From contig NZ_BMIB01000001.1 of assembly GCF_014641615.1 (NCBI RefSeq), positions 310,769 through 374,768 of the forward strand: a DNA stretch of 64,000 bases, written 5' to 3'. This stretch comes from Filimonas zeae. Lineage in GTDB: Bacteria > Bacteroidota > Bacteroidia > Chitinophagales > Chitinophagaceae. Shown here one piece after another: positions 18,281 to 27,198 of the stretch. How positions within the stretch are numbered: position 1 is the stretch's first letter; each line of letters begins with the position of its first letter. The notes beneath the pieces are model-generated. The model ran no database searches. It was not told the DNA's origin and was given only the letters and a program-made list of their open reading frames with translations. Made by a program: the position numbers and the translations under genes.

Positions 18281-18574
18281 TTACAGAAAAAACTTCAATA
18301 TCAATGCGCCAACTGCATACACACAGGTAGATGTAAAGATGCCTTTGGCGGTTAAATCTCTGCGTGTGTTTATGTAAATAGTAAACAATACTGCATTGGC
18401 AATAAGTGATACACTTACAATACCGGAGATTAATGTTTTTTGCCTGCCCAACACATAAAAAAAGTCAGAAAGGGAGATAGGGTAAAATTTAGTAAAGTAA
18501 TATAGCAGCATGCCAATGAGCGGTGCTATAAAACCCAACGTAATGCCCATGCCGAGGTGGTCTCTTCTTAGCAT
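18281..18574 (-). CDS. Small membrane protein between surE and lpxB
   Basis: The product is 97 residues with three hydrophobic helices at about 8-26, 44-65 and 78-95. The first contains GMGITLGFIAPLIGMLLYYF; the last is near the C-terminus (ALILKFFL). The start codon follows the surE stop codon with no spacing, indicating translational coupling. I do not recognise a functional family. The same small gene is, as far as I recall, found between surE and lpxB in other Bacteroidota, which would suggest a link with envelope lipid synthesis. That link is inference only. Confidence 0.75.
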   Translation of the reverse strand: MLRRDHLGMGITLGFIAPLIGMLLYYFTKFYPISLSDFFYVLGRQKTLISGIVSVSLIANAVLFTIYINTRRDLTAKGIFTSTCVYAVGALILKFFL

Positions 18575-19381
18575 TTATTTGGTTATTAAGGATTGTTCCA
18601 GTTTATCTTTCAGTTTATAATACGTAAGGTCAAATTGTACAGGAACAACACTCACATAGTTATTTTTCAATGCCCATACATCAGTGTCTTTACCCTTGTC
18701 AAAATTCACAAACTCACCGGTAAGCCAATAGTAAGTTTTATTATGCGGATCTTTCCTTTCAGCAAATTCCTCTTCGTATTTGGCATACGCCTGTCTGCAT
18801 ACTTTTAAGCCTTTCAGCAGTTCTTTAGGCGCAAGCGGAATATTTACGTTCAGGCAAAGATGTTTATCTATTTTTTTACCAAGCACCTGTTGTACCAGCA
18901 GCCTTGCATAGTGCTGTGCACCTGTAAAATCTGCTTCCACGCTGTAATCCAATAAGCTGAAGCCAATGCTGGGTATGCTTTCAATAGCGGCTTCCAGCGC
19001 GGCAGACATGGTACCGGAATAAATAACGTTAATACTATGGTTGGCGCCGTGGTTAACACCACTAAGGCATATATCCGGCTTACGGTGCAGTATTTTATCT
19101 ACTGCCAGTTTAACGCAATCTACCGGCGTGCCGCTGCAGGCCCATGCTTCCACACCCTCAAACACGCTTACCTGCTGCAAACGCAACGGGTAGCCAATGG
19201 TTATGGCATGTCCCATACCGCTCTGAGGTTTATCCGGCGCTACTACTACTATCTTGCCTAACCCTTTTACCGATTCCACCAGCGCTTTAATACCGGGGGC
19301 AGTAATACCATCGTCGTTCGTAATTAGTATAACGGGTTCTTCTTTGGTTTTAGTACCTGCTGCTTTCTTCGCTTTTGCCAT
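18575..19381 (-). CDS. surE: 5'/3'-nucleotidase SurE
   Basis: The product is 268 residues from the ATG at 19381; an upstream TTG-type start in frame would add 7 residues. An N-terminal Lys/Ala-rich tag precedes ILITNDDGITAPGI, the metal-binding Asp-Asp signature of SurE. Next come VVVAPDKPQSGMGHAITI, CSGTPVDCVKLA and LSGVNHGANHSINVIYSGT, all diagnostic. SurE dephosphorylates nucleoside monophosphates and short polyphosphate. It is first in the surE - membrane protein - lpxB unit. A weak TATATTGC element just upstream of the start could be its promoter. Confidence 0.95.
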   Translation of the reverse strand: MAKAKKAAGTKTKEEPVILITNDDGITAPGIKALVESVKGLGKIVVVAPDKPQSGMGHAITIGYPLRLQQVSVFEGVEAWACSGTPVDCVKLAVDKILHRKPDICLSGVNHGANHSINVIYSGTMSAALEAAIESIPSIGFSLLDYSVEADFTGAQHYARLLVQQVLGKKIDKHLCLNVNIPLAPKELLKGLKVCRQAYAKYEEEFAERKDPHNKTYYWLTGEFVNFDKGKDTDVWALKNNYVSVVPVQFDLTYYKLKDKLEQSLITK

Positions 19382-19542
19382 AATATATTGCAATATACAC
19401 ACTTTTCCGGCCCCGGGGGTACCTGTGGCACTGGTAACAGGAGCTTAATAACACTACTATAACTGTATTTGCAACGTTTCAGGGTATTCATGCAGGTATT
19501 GGGAAAGGCTTACCTCTTTTCTGAAAATTTATCCCAAATAAT

Positions 19543-19572
19543 TTTGCTAAGGCTAAATTAGTTAGTATTTTG
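19543..19572 (+). promoter_or_regulatory. Promoter with palindromic operator in its spacer, upstream of the XRE-S24 gene
   Basis: TTTG (19543-19546) and TATTTTG (19566-19572) are separated by 19 nt, fitting a Bacteroidota promoter. The spacer (19547-19565) is made almost entirely of the nested inverted repeat CTAA-GG-CTAA-A-TTAG-TTAG. A repressor bound there would block the promoter. Autoregulation by the gene 18 nt downstream is the simplest reading, but binding is inferred. Confidence 0.45.
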
Positions 19573-19590
19573 CTCAAAAAATTATTAGCC

Positions 19591-20358
19591 ATGAGCTACG
19601 CTGGAAAAAATCTGCGGTATTTACGCAAGCTAAGGGGCTGGACTCAAGAGGAATTTGCCAACAAACTGAATATAAAACGTTCACTGGTAGGCGCTTACGA
19701 AGAGGAGAGGGCAGAACCCCGCCTGGAAGTGCTGGAAGTGATCTGCGGTTTGTTTAAACTAAGCCTGGACGAACTGTTGCTGGAAGACCTGACTGCTTCG
19801 GGCGGAAAAGGCAACGGTGGTGGCAGCTATCTGGATAAACGCAGGCAGATGAAGATGTCTGTAGAAGTACAGCAGATTCATTTTGTACCGGTAAAAGCCG
19901 CGGCAGGTTACCTGGCAGGCTATGCTGATCCGGAGTTTGTAGATGAACTGAACACTTTTACCCTGCCCATGCTGGCACCCGGCCAATACCGTGCTTTTGA
20001 AATTATCGGAGATAGTATGTTACCCACCCCCAGCGGCAGCGTAATTGTAGGGGAGAAAGTTACAGAAATGGAAGATGTAAAAAGCAGCAACACCTATATC
20101 GTTATTTCCAAAGGCGAAGGCATTGTGTACAAGCGTATCATGCGCAACACCAAAGCAAAGAACAAGCTTACACTGGTTAGCGACAATCCTATATACGAGC
20201 CTTATAACGTAAATACAGAAGATGTGCTGGAAGTATGGAAGGCGCAGATGATTATTACCAAAGCCAACACCCAGCAGTTGTGGGATGTAAATCAGCTGGC
20301 AGGTCTGGTAAACAATCTGCAGGAGCAGGTAAGCAATCTGAAGAAGAAAATCAGCTAG
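19591..20358 (+). CDS. XRE-family regulator with S24 (LexA-like) peptidase domain
   Basis: The product is 255 residues from the ATG at 19591; a TTG at 19570 is inside the promoter box. An N-terminal HTH_3/XRE domain (residues about 4-60) has LRYLRKLRGWTQEEFANKL and RSLVGAYEEERAEP. After a Gly-rich linker a LexA/CI-type S24 domain contains a candidate Ala-Gly cleavage site (VKAAAGYLAGY), the nucleophile Ser in IIGDSMLPTPSG, and the probable general-base Lys in IVYKRIMRN. It ends in a coiled-coil-like tail (LVNNLQEQVSNLKKKIS). Such proteins are repressors that can self-cleave on DNA damage or other stress. It converges on, and overlaps by 4 bases, the last gene of the DNA-repair operon. The S24 residues look intact. 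Confidence 0.88.
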   Translation: MSYAGKNLRYLRKLRGWTQEEFANKLNIKRSLVGAYEEERAEPRLEVLEVICGLFKLSLDELLLEDLTASGGKGNGGGSYLDKRRQMKMSVEVQQIHFVPVKAAAGYLAGYADPEFVDELNTFTLPMLAPGQYRAFEIIGDSMLPTPSGSVIVGEKVTEMEDVKSSNTYIVISKGEGIVYKRIMRNTKAKNKLTLVSDNPIYEPYNVNTEDVLEVWKAQMIITKANTQQLWDVNQLAGLVNNLQEQVSNLKKKIS

Positions 20359-21254
20359 TACATATCCAGTGCAGCCTTAAAGGTGTGGCAGTGTGCAGTA
20401 ACGATGGTTCTTACATCGGGCGAGTATCCGCCACCCATAGCTACCGCTACAGGAATGCTGTGTTGTTTCAATAGCTGAAACACGTAATAATCTCTTTCCC
20501 GGCATCCTTCCGGCGTAACCTTTAGTTTGCCGAACTTGTCGGTATCCAGTATATCCACGCCTGAAAGAAAGAAGGCAAAATCGGGCTGTACCTGTTGTAG
20601 CAATCGGGGCAGGTGCTGGTGCAGCAATGCCAGATAAGCATTGGTATCGGTACCATCTGTTAAAGGCACATCCAGACTGGACTGTTCTTTATGAAACGGA
20701 TAGTTGTGCGCCCCGTGCATGCTAAAAGTAAACACCCGTTCATCGTGGTTAAAGATGCTGGCGGTACCATTGCCCTGGTGTACGTCCAGATCAATAATCA
20801 ATATGCGCGAAGCCATCTTTTTGTGCAGCAGGTAATTGGCAGCAATAGCCATATCGTTCAGCAAACAAAATCCTTCGCCACGGTTGGCAAAGGCATGGTG
20901 CGTACCGCCTGCCACATTTAATGCCACGCCCTGTTCCAGTGCGTGGTAACAGCAATCAATAGTACCCTGTGCAATTACCAGTTCGCGGTGGGTTAACGAT
21001 GGCGATTGCGGAAAACCTATTTTACGCTGTTCCGAAGCTGTAAGGGTTTGCTGTACCAGCTTTTCCAGATAAGCCGCTTCATGCGTCCACAACACTACCT
21101 CTGCCGGGCATTCCACCGGTGCAAACAAATTCGCTTCTGTAATATATCCCTCATGTAATAATTGCCCGGGTATCAGCTCGTACTTGCGCATAGGAAAGCG
21201 ATGCCCTTCCGGCAACGGCTGAATATAACAGGGGTCAAAAGCTATTTTAATCAT
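20355..21254 (-). CDS. Histone deacetylase family (AcuC-like) hydrolase
   Basis: The product is 299 residues from the ATG at 21254; a TTG three codons earlier is possible. The arginase/deacetylase fold is clear. NVAGGTHHAFANRGEGFCLL carries the tandem His pair, LIIDLDVHQGNGTASIF carries zinc ligands, FSMHGAHNYPF and FFLSGVDILDTDKFG follow, and a late Gly-rich AMGGGYSPDV holds the loop usually near the catalytic Tyr. Bacterial members deacetylate acyl-lysine, polyamines or small molecules, and the substrate here is unknown. It starts 15 bases after pdeM ends, on the same strand, so it is probably the fifth gene of the ligase/helicase/nuclease operon. Confidence 0.88.
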   Translation of the reverse strand: MIKIAFDPCYIQPLPEGHRFPMRKYELIPGQLLHEGYITEANLFAPVECPAEVVLWTHEAAYLEKLVQQTLTASEQRKIGFPQSPSLTHRELVIAQGTIDCCYHALEQGVALNVAGGTHHAFANRGEGFCLLNDMAIAANYLLHKKMASRILIIDLDVHQGNGTASIFNHDERVFTFSMHGAHNYPFHKEQSSLDVPLTDGTDTNAYLALLHQHLPRLLQQVQPDFAFFLSGVDILDTDKFGKLKVTPEGCRERDYYVFQLLKQHSIPVAVAMGGGYSPDVRTIVTAHCHTFKAALDMY

Positions 21255-21269
21255 GCCTGGCAAATAAGG

Positions 21270-21929
21270 TTACTGTATAGGAATTACAGATTGGTTTACT
21301 ATAGCAAACACACTATCCTGCCGCGTAGGCTGTATACCTGCCAAACCGGTAAAGCGGCTGAAGGCGGGTAGTATAGCGTAGGTTTCGCCAAAGTAATAGC
21401 AGGGAAACTGTAAAGACTGTTTGCCCAGGCCATTTAAGCGGATGCCCGGATGAATATGGCCCGAGAACGTATACACCCCTTCACTGGTAGCAGAACAGCC
21501 TGCGGGGTCGTGCGTAAAGCAAAAACCACCGGTACTGTATTCTTCTGCATGGGTTACAATACCTGCCTGTGTATACCATTGCGCGGGCAGTATATCATGG
21601 TTGCCCTTTACCAGCGTAAAGTTCACCTGTGCAAGGCTTTCGCGCCAGCGTATAAACAACTCCATTTCTTTGTTCTCTTTGCTGTGAAACAGATCGCCTA
21701 CAATAATCAGTTGCTGCGGGCGGTGGTGTTGTATCAGGTGAAACAGACGTTGCAGATCGTGCTGAAAAACAGATTGGGGTACGGCTATACCCGCTTTGCG
21801 GAAATGCCCGGTTTTGCCCAGGTGCAGATCCGATACAATAATGGCCTGCCCCTGCTCCCAGTAAATGCACCTTTCGGGTGATAGCCAGAAGGTGTTGTTG
21901 TGAATATGATGTGGTACCGGTAAAAACAT
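21270..21929 (-). CDS. pdeM: Ligase-associated DNA damage response endonuclease PdeM
   Basis: The product is 219 residues. All calcineurin-like metallophosphoesterase motifs are present in order: IIVSDLHLGKTGHFRKAG, IIVGDLFHSKENKE, LVKGNHD and FSGHIHPGIR. The arrangement and the neighbours (Lhr-type helicase, ATP-dependent ligase, MBL-fold exonuclease) identify it as PdeM of the ligase-associated set. In the characterised Pseudomonas putida cluster the homologue is a manganese-dependent phosphodiesterase/nuclease. It lies 25 bases after the helicase gene. Confidence 0.92.
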   Translation of the reverse strand: MFLPVPHHIHNNTFWLSPERCIYWEQGQAIIVSDLHLGKTGHFRKAGIAVPQSVFQHDLQRLFHLIQHHRPQQLIIVGDLFHSKENKEMELFIRWRESLAQVNFTLVKGNHDILPAQWYTQAGIVTHAEEYSTGGFCFTHDPAGCSATSEGVYTFSGHIHPGIRLNGLGKQSLQFPCYYFGETYAILPAFSRFTGLAGIQPTRQDSVFAIVNQSVIPIQ

Positions 21930-21954
21930 TCCGCGGCAAAGATAGGTACTCTGC

Positions 21955-24423
21955 TTATTTTTCTTTTTCCAGTTGTTGCTGCATGCGCCTTACGCGGTCT
22001 TCCAGCTGTTCAGACGACATATCTTCCCGCAAACTGTCTACCTTAATAGGAAAGCAGAACGGCGTTAAACGCACCGGTACGGTAATAACAATATTGCTTT
22101 GCTGAATACGGTGCAGCGCTGCCCGTAAACGTGCTTCTTCCATCTGCTGGTCCAGCACTTCCTGGTGTGCCTGGCGCAGCAGAATATTGTACGGGTCGTA
22201 TTCGCTGAATACTTTATATAACAGGGAGGCAGAAGATTGCAGGTGTCGTGCTTTTTTCTGTTCGCCAGGATAGCCCTGAAAAATCAGGCCCCCAATTACC
22301 GCCACATCTCTGAATTTGCGTTTGGCCATTTCGCCGGCATTGGCGCTCCGTTGTATATCGTGTATCAGGTTATCGGTGGTAAACAGTTCCGGCGCATTGC
22401 TGTCGTCCAGTGGTATGGGCTGGTCGCTCAGCAGTTCAAATCCATAGTCGTTCATGGCTATAGAAAAAGTAATAGGCAGTATGCGGCTGATGCGGTAGGC
22501 CAGCAGGGCGGCCATAGCTTCATGTACCAGCCGCCCTTCAAAGGGATATACAAACAAATGATAACCGTCTTTCGTTTCAATATGCTCAATCAGCAACTCG
22601 TTCGATTTGGGTACGTGCGATAGCTTCTCCTGCAAACGAAACAACGGGTGCAGTACTGTTAGCTCCGGCTCTTTGGCTTTACGGCTGTGCGCCAGGTTAA
22701 AGGTTTCGCGCAGTACCAACCCCAGGTTGGCAGAAAGGGGCAGGCGGCCACCATTCCATGCAGGCACAATGCTTTTAGAGGCGGTAGATTTTTTTACTAT
22801 CACCGTCATGTCTTTAATGCCTACCAGCTGCAGGTTGCGGCCGGCAAGGGTAAAGCTATCTCCCGGTTCCAGGCGGCTGATAAAGTATTCTTCAATTACG
22901 CCTATATAACCGCCGCTCATAAACTTCACTTTCAGCATAGCATCGCTTACAATGGTGCCAATGTGCATGCGGTGCCGCATAGCCACCCTGCGGTTTTTAA
23001 TACGGTACAGGCCGTTTTCTATCTCTACCTTTTTATAGTCGTCGTATTGCTGCAGCGCGTTACCGCCGTGTACAATATGTGCCAGCACCTGTTCCCACTC
23101 ACTATCGTTAATCTCTGCATAGCAATAAGTGTTTTTTATTTCGGCATATGCCTGCGCGGCAGTAAAGCCTTCGCCTATGGCAAGGGTACACAGGTATTGC
23201 ACCAGCACATCAAAGCACAATATCATGGGCTCGCGGCTTTCTACCATTTCTTCTTTAATAGCACGTTTTAAAGCGGCAGCTTCTACCAGTTCCAGCGAGT
23301 GGGTGGGTAAAAAGTAAATATGACTTACCTCACCGGGGCGGTGGCCGCTACGGCCGGCACGCTGCAGAAAGCGGGCCACACCTTTGGGCGATCCTACCTG
23401 TATTACCGTATCCACAGGCCGGAAGTCAACACCCAGGTCCAGGCTGGCCGTACACACCACTGCTTTCAGTGTTTCTGCATGTAGTGCATCTTCTACCCAT
23501 ATACGTAACTGGTGTTCAATACTGCCATGGTGCAGGGCTATAGCGCCTGCCAGCTGCGGTGCAATGGTTAACAGGGTTTGGTACCACCGCTCACTCATGC
23601 CTCTGGTGTTAATAAAAATGAGCGTGGTTTTACTCTGCTCTATAATCGGAATTACTTTTTCTGCCAGCTTAATACCCAGGTGGCCTGCCCACGGGTATTT
23701 TTCAATTTCATCGGGCAGTATAGATTCTATATGTATCGGCTTATCCAGCCTGGCGCGTACAATAATACCTGCCACACCCAGCGGCCGCATCAGTACTTCC
23801 TTTGCCTGTTCCAGATTGCCAATGGTAGCACTGATGCCCCAGAGGGAGAGGGGAGTGCTGTTCAGCGCTTTTTTACAGTGTACAACGCGGGATAAAGCCA
23901 ACTCTACCTGCACACCTCTTTTACTGCCCAGCAGTTCATGCCACTCATCTACCGCAATTACACGCAGGCTTTTAAATACATCCGGGTAACCCTTTTGTGC
24001 CAGCAGCAGGTGCATGCTTTCCGGGGTAATAATCAGTACCTCGGGCATATTTCTTTTCTGCTTCTGGCGTTCGCTCATTTCCGTATCGCCATTGCGTACA
24101 CCTACCTGCCAGGGTATCTGTAATTCGTGTAAAGCCTCTTCCATTGCCCGGCCAATATCTTTGGCCAGTGCGCGCAAGGGCGATATCCATAGCAGCTGCA
24201 ACCCGTTTTTACGGGGCTTCTGATAATCGGCAGGATGTTGGTTAATGTATTGAATAACCGCACCCAGAAATACCGAAAAGGTTTTACCAAAACCGGTAGG
24301 GGCATTCACCAGTCCGCTTTCGCCTTGTGCAATATGCTGCCAGGTTTCTTCCTGAAAAGCAAAGGCTGTAAACCCTTTACGGGTAAGCCATTCGGTAATA
24401 ACGGTATGTCCGGGGGGTATCAA
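21955..24423 (-). CDS. Ligase-associated DNA damage response DEXH-box helicase (Lhr-Core type)
   Basis: The product is 822 residues, the length of the Lhr-Core (about 800-850) rather than full-length Lhr (about 1500). Walker A is NAPTGFGKTFSVFLGA near residue 37, motif II is the unusual VIAVDEWHELLGSKRG, motif III is LWGISATIGN, and motif VI is LQRAGRSGHRPGE. The Lhr-specific winged-helix and core regions follow. Lhr-Core proteins are ATP-dependent 3'-5' translocases that unwind DNA and RNA:DNA hybrids. It is third in its operon, 79 bases after the ligase. No frameshift is seen. Confidence 0.93.
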   Translation of the reverse strand: MIPPGHTVITEWLTRKGFTAFAFQEETWQHIAQGESGLVNAPTGFGKTFSVFLGAVIQYINQHPADYQKPRKNGLQLLWISPLRALAKDIGRAMEEALHELQIPWQVGVRNGDTEMSERQKQKRNMPEVLIITPESMHLLLAQKGYPDVFKSLRVIAVDEWHELLGSKRGVQVELALSRVVHCKKALNSTPLSLWGISATIGNLEQAKEVLMRPLGVAGIIVRARLDKPIHIESILPDEIEKYPWAGHLGIKLAEKVIPIIEQSKTTLIFINTRGMSERWYQTLLTIAPQLAGAIALHHGSIEHQLRIWVEDALHAETLKAVVCTASLDLGVDFRPVDTVIQVGSPKGVARFLQRAGRSGHRPGEVSHIYFLPTHSLELVEAAALKRAIKEEMVESREPMILCFDVLVQYLCTLAIGEGFTAAQAYAEIKNTYCYAEINDSEWEQVLAHIVHGGNALQQYDDYKKVEIENGLYRIKNRRVAMRHRMHIGTIVSDAMLKVKFMSGGYIGVIEEYFISRLEPGDSFTLAGRNLQLVGIKDMTVIVKKSTASKSIVPAWNGGRLPLSANLGLVLRETFNLAHSRKAKEPELTVLHPLFRLQEKLSHVPKSNELLIEHIETKDGYHLFVYPFEGRLVHEAMAALLAYRISRILPITFSIAMNDYGFELLSDQPIPLDDSNAPELFTTDNLIHDIQRSANAGEMAKRKFRDVAVIGGLIFQGYPGEQKKARHLQSSASLLYKVFSEYDPYNILLRQAHQEVLDQQMEEARLRAALHRIQQSNIVITVPVRLTPFCFPIKVDSLREDMSSEQLEDRVRRMQQQLEKEK

Positions 24424-24502
24424 CGGTTATATAGTATAATTATGTTTATAAAGTTAGTTATTCGTTACGCAGCAGGCATTGTTTACTACACATATTCACA
24501 CA

Positions 24503-26101
24503 TTATTTTCCATACAGCTCCAGCATCTTCTTCAAATCTTCCAGCGTGTTTATATCATCCGGTGTTTTATCGGTACGCCAGCGGCTGATGCGTGGAAAAC
24601 GCAGGGCCACGCCGCTTTTGTGTCTGTTGCTGGCAGCAATACCTTCAAAAGCTATTTCAAAAACCAGCTGCGGTTTTACGGTGCGTACCGGGCCGAATTT
24701 TTCTATGGAGTTGTTTTTTACAAAGGCATCTACCTGTGCAAACTCTTTATCGGTAAGGCCAGAGTAAGCTTTGGTAAAACTTACCAGTTTATCGCCATCT
24801 TTTACCGCAAACGTATAATCGGTATACAGGTTGCTGCGGCGGCCATGGCCTTTCTGCGCATAAATCATTACCGCATCTATGGTTAACGGATCTATTTTCC
24901 ACTTCCACCAGTCGCCCACTTTACGGCCCACCTGGTAGGCAGATGATTTTCGTTTCAGCATCAGCCCCTCTGCTACCCGTTGCCGGGCTTCTTCCCGTAT
25001 TGCTGTCAGTTGCGGCCAGCTGTTAAAAGCTATTACGGCAGATAGTTGCAGTACCGGGTGGTTAATACCCTGCACCAGTTGCTCCAGGTGTTTACGCCTG
25101 GTTTCCAGCGGTTGTTCGCGGCAGTCTTCATACTGGTATTCCAGCAGGTCGTACGCAAAAAAAGCAATAGGTGTTTCTTCCAGATTTTTCTTTGTAACAT
25201 TCTTGCGGCCTATGCGTGTTTGCAGTAAAGCAAAGGGCAGTGGCATGTTTTGGGCAGCGGGAATAATTTCTCCATCCAGCACTACCCCATCAGGCAGCAG
25301 CGCCTGTAATACCTGGTATTCCGGAAACTTCTCTGTCATCAACTCCTCGCCCCGGCTCCATACAAACAGTTCGTTGTTGCGTTTAATAATCTGGCCCCGT
25401 ATGCCATCCCATTTCCATTCTGCCTGCCATTCTTCCGGTGCGCCCAGTTGTTCCGGCGTTTTATCCAGCTGATGTGCCAGGTAAAAAGGATACGGTTTGG
25501 AATAATCTATCTGCGTATTATGTTCGCTTAACAACTGTTCAAAACTGGTAGTGGCGGGGTTCCAGTTACCACTGATGCGGTGGGCAATAACAGAAGCAGA
25601 AAGGTTTATTTTTTTAGCCAGTGCATTCACCATTGTTTTTTGCGATACACCAATGCGAAAGCCACCCGTAAGCAGTTTGTTAAATACGAATATTTCTTCG
25701 CGCTGCATCTGCCGCCAGCAACTGGTAATAAACTGCCGCTTAATGGTATCCGTCTGTTTTTCCAGCAATATCAGCTGTTCCAGATAACCGGCCAGTGTAT
25801 GGCCTTCCTGGTTTTCCATAACGGGTGGGGGCAGTAATAAGGCAATGGTTTCGGCCAGGTCGCCTACGGTGTGGTAACTCTCTTCAAACAACCAGGCCGG
25901 CAGGCCGGTAATATCTATACACCATTGCGATAACCAGGAAGAGCTGATAATGCGTTTGGGCCGGCGGCCGCTGAACAGCGCTATTACCCATACCTTATCC
26001 CGGTCATCGGCCGTTACAAAATAGTTAGCCAGTGCATCCAGTTTTTCATTGGTGCCGGTAGAAGTGCCTAACGTATGTACCAGTGCTGCAAATGCTTTCA
26101 T
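24503..26101 (-). CDS. ATP-dependent DNA ligase (ligase-associated repair cluster)
   Basis: The product is 532 residues. An N-terminal DNA-binding domain (about 1-200) precedes the nucleotidyltransferase core. Motif I, EWKWDGIRGQ, has Lys230 as the predicted AMP-accepting nucleophile. Later motifs include VVLDGEIIPA (motif III), FFAYDLLEY (IIIa), EGLMLKRKSSAYQVGR (IV) and WWKWKIDPLTIDAVMIYA (V), followed by an OB-fold. It would seal nicks made or processed by the co-encoded nucleases and helicase, and is separate from the essential NAD-dependent LigA. It starts immediately after the exonuclease stop codon, so translation is coupled. Confidence 0.95.
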   Translation of the reverse strand: MKAFAALVHTLGTSTGTNEKLDALANYFVTADDRDKVWVIALFSGRRPKRIISSSWLSQWCIDITGLPAWLFEESYHTVGDLAETIALLLPPPVMENQEGHTLAGYLEQLILLEKQTDTIKRQFITSCWRQMQREEIFVFNKLLTGGFRIGVSQKTMVNALAKKINLSASVIAHRISGNWNPATTSFEQLLSEHNTQIDYSKPYPFYLAHQLDKTPEQLGAPEEWQAEWKWDGIRGQIIKRNNELFVWSRGEELMTEKFPEYQVLQALLPDGVVLDGEIIPAAQNMPLPFALLQTRIGRKNVTKKNLEETPIAFFAYDLLEYQYEDCREQPLETRRKHLEQLVQGINHPVLQLSAVIAFNSWPQLTAIREEARQRVAEGLMLKRKSSAYQVGRKVGDWWKWKIDPLTIDAVMIYAQKGHGRRSNLYTDYTFAVKDGDKLVSFTKAYSGLTDKEFAQVDAFVKNNSIEKFGPVRTVKPQLVFEIAFEGIAASNRHKSGVALRFPRISRWRTDKTPDDINTLEDLKKMLELYGK

Positions 26102-26104
26102 ATA

Positions 26105-27127
26105 TTATTCCTCCGCAGTGTTAACAGCTTTGCCGGATTCCGCATTTTCCTCCTCGCCGCCGTATTCTGTTTTTACTTCCGCACTCCATATCCCTTTTTC
26201 GTTCAGATAGCGGCTTAGCGCACTCTGAAACCCGTGTGTTACATATACGCGTTCTGCACCGGTAGCCTGTATGGTGCCAAGCAGGCCGTTCCAGTCAGCA
26301 TGGTCGCTCAGTACAAAACCGGCATCTGCATTATGCCTTCTTACATTACCCCTTACCTGCATCCATCCGCTGCATACTGCTACATTGTAGGGGCTAAAGC
26401 GTCGTATCCATGGGCTGCCTTCTGCGCTGGAAGGCGCTATTACTATGCTGCCTTTCAGTTCTGCTTTGGTGGTTTCCGGTGTAACGCGGTGTACCTGTGG
26501 CAGGGCTATACCGGCAGAAAGAATGGCCTGGTGCATGTTCCATACCGCACCATGCACATATACCGGCTTTTCCAGCGGTGCTACTGCCGTAAGTATGCGC
26601 TGTGCCTTACCCAGGCTGTAACCTATAATAACACTGGTGTTAAACTGCTCTGCATTATGGGTAACCCACTGCCGTATGTCTTCATATATACCGGCCTGCT
26701 TTTTCCAGTTGTAAATGGGCAGGCCAAAGGTAGATTCGGTAATAAACGTATGGCATGGCACTACTTCAAAGGCACCGCTGATGCCATCATCTTCTGTTTT
26801 ATAATCGCCGCTTACCACCCATACTTCGCCACCATGCTCCAGGCGTATCTGCGATGAGCCTATGATATGCCCGGCCGGATGCAGGGAAACTTTTACCCCA
26901 TTTATGTATATGGGCTCATTCCAGCCTATGCTTTCATAATAGTTATCGCCCAGCCTTGCCTGTAACAGGGGTTTGGTGTAGTGGTGGCACAGGTAGTATT
27001 TATGGCCCCAGCGGGCATGATCGCTGTGTGCATGTGTAATCACTGCTTTGTTAACCGGCCGCCAGGGATCTATATAAAAATCTCCGGCAGCGCAATACAG
27101 TCCTTTATCGGTAAATGAAAGCAACAT
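26105..27127 (-). CDS. Ligase-associated DNA damage response exonuclease (MBL/beta-CASP fold)
   Basis: The product is 340 residues. The metallo-beta-lactamase motif THAHSDHARWG supplies the zinc/manganese ligands, followed by SLHPAGHIIGSSQIRLEH, VVSGDYKTEDDG and the late VLSDHADWNGLL, as in the exonuclease of the Lhr-Core cluster and in SNM1-like enzymes. The last 20 residues are acidic and likely disordered (GGEEENAESG). It is the first gene of the repair operon. A 7-nt AGGCTAA motif abuts its start codon and also occurs in the regulator's operator. A strong terminator of the upstream gene lies at 27142-27179. Confidence 0.92.
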   Translation of the reverse strand: MLLSFTDKGLYCAAGDFYIDPWRPVNKAVITHAHSDHARWGHKYYLCHHYTKPLLQARLGDNYYESIGWNEPIYINGVKVSLHPAGHIIGSSQIRLEHGGEVWVVSGDYKTEDDGISGAFEVVPCHTFITESTFGLPIYNWKKQAGIYEDIRQWVTHNAEQFNTSVIIGYSLGKAQRILTAVAPLEKPVYVHGAVWNMHQAILSAGIALPQVHRVTPETTKAELKGSIVIAPSSAEGSPWIRRFSPYNVAVCSGWMQVRGNVRRHNADAGFVLSDHADWNGLLGTIQATGAERVYVTHGFQSALSRYLNEKGIWSAEVKTEYGGEEENAESGKAVNTAEE

Positions 27128-27141
27128 AGGCTAAGTAAAAA

Positions 27142-27179
27142 GCAAAATGCCAGCCAGAAACATCCGGCTGGCATTTTGC
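27142..27179 (-). terminator. Rho-independent terminator of the periplasmic-binding-fold gene
   Basis: A perfect 14-bp stem (27142-27155 with 27166-27179) surrounds a 10-nt loop. On the minus strand the stem is followed by a T-rich run (CTTTTTAC). It isolates the repair operon from guaA-side transcription. Confidence 0.85.
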
Positions 27180-27198
27180 CATATTGTACATCAGCACG

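Noticed and set aside
23384..23989. 201-codon open frame antisense to the Lhr-type helicase
   Set aside because: Overlaps helicase motifs fully and has a low-complexity Ser-rich product; shadow.
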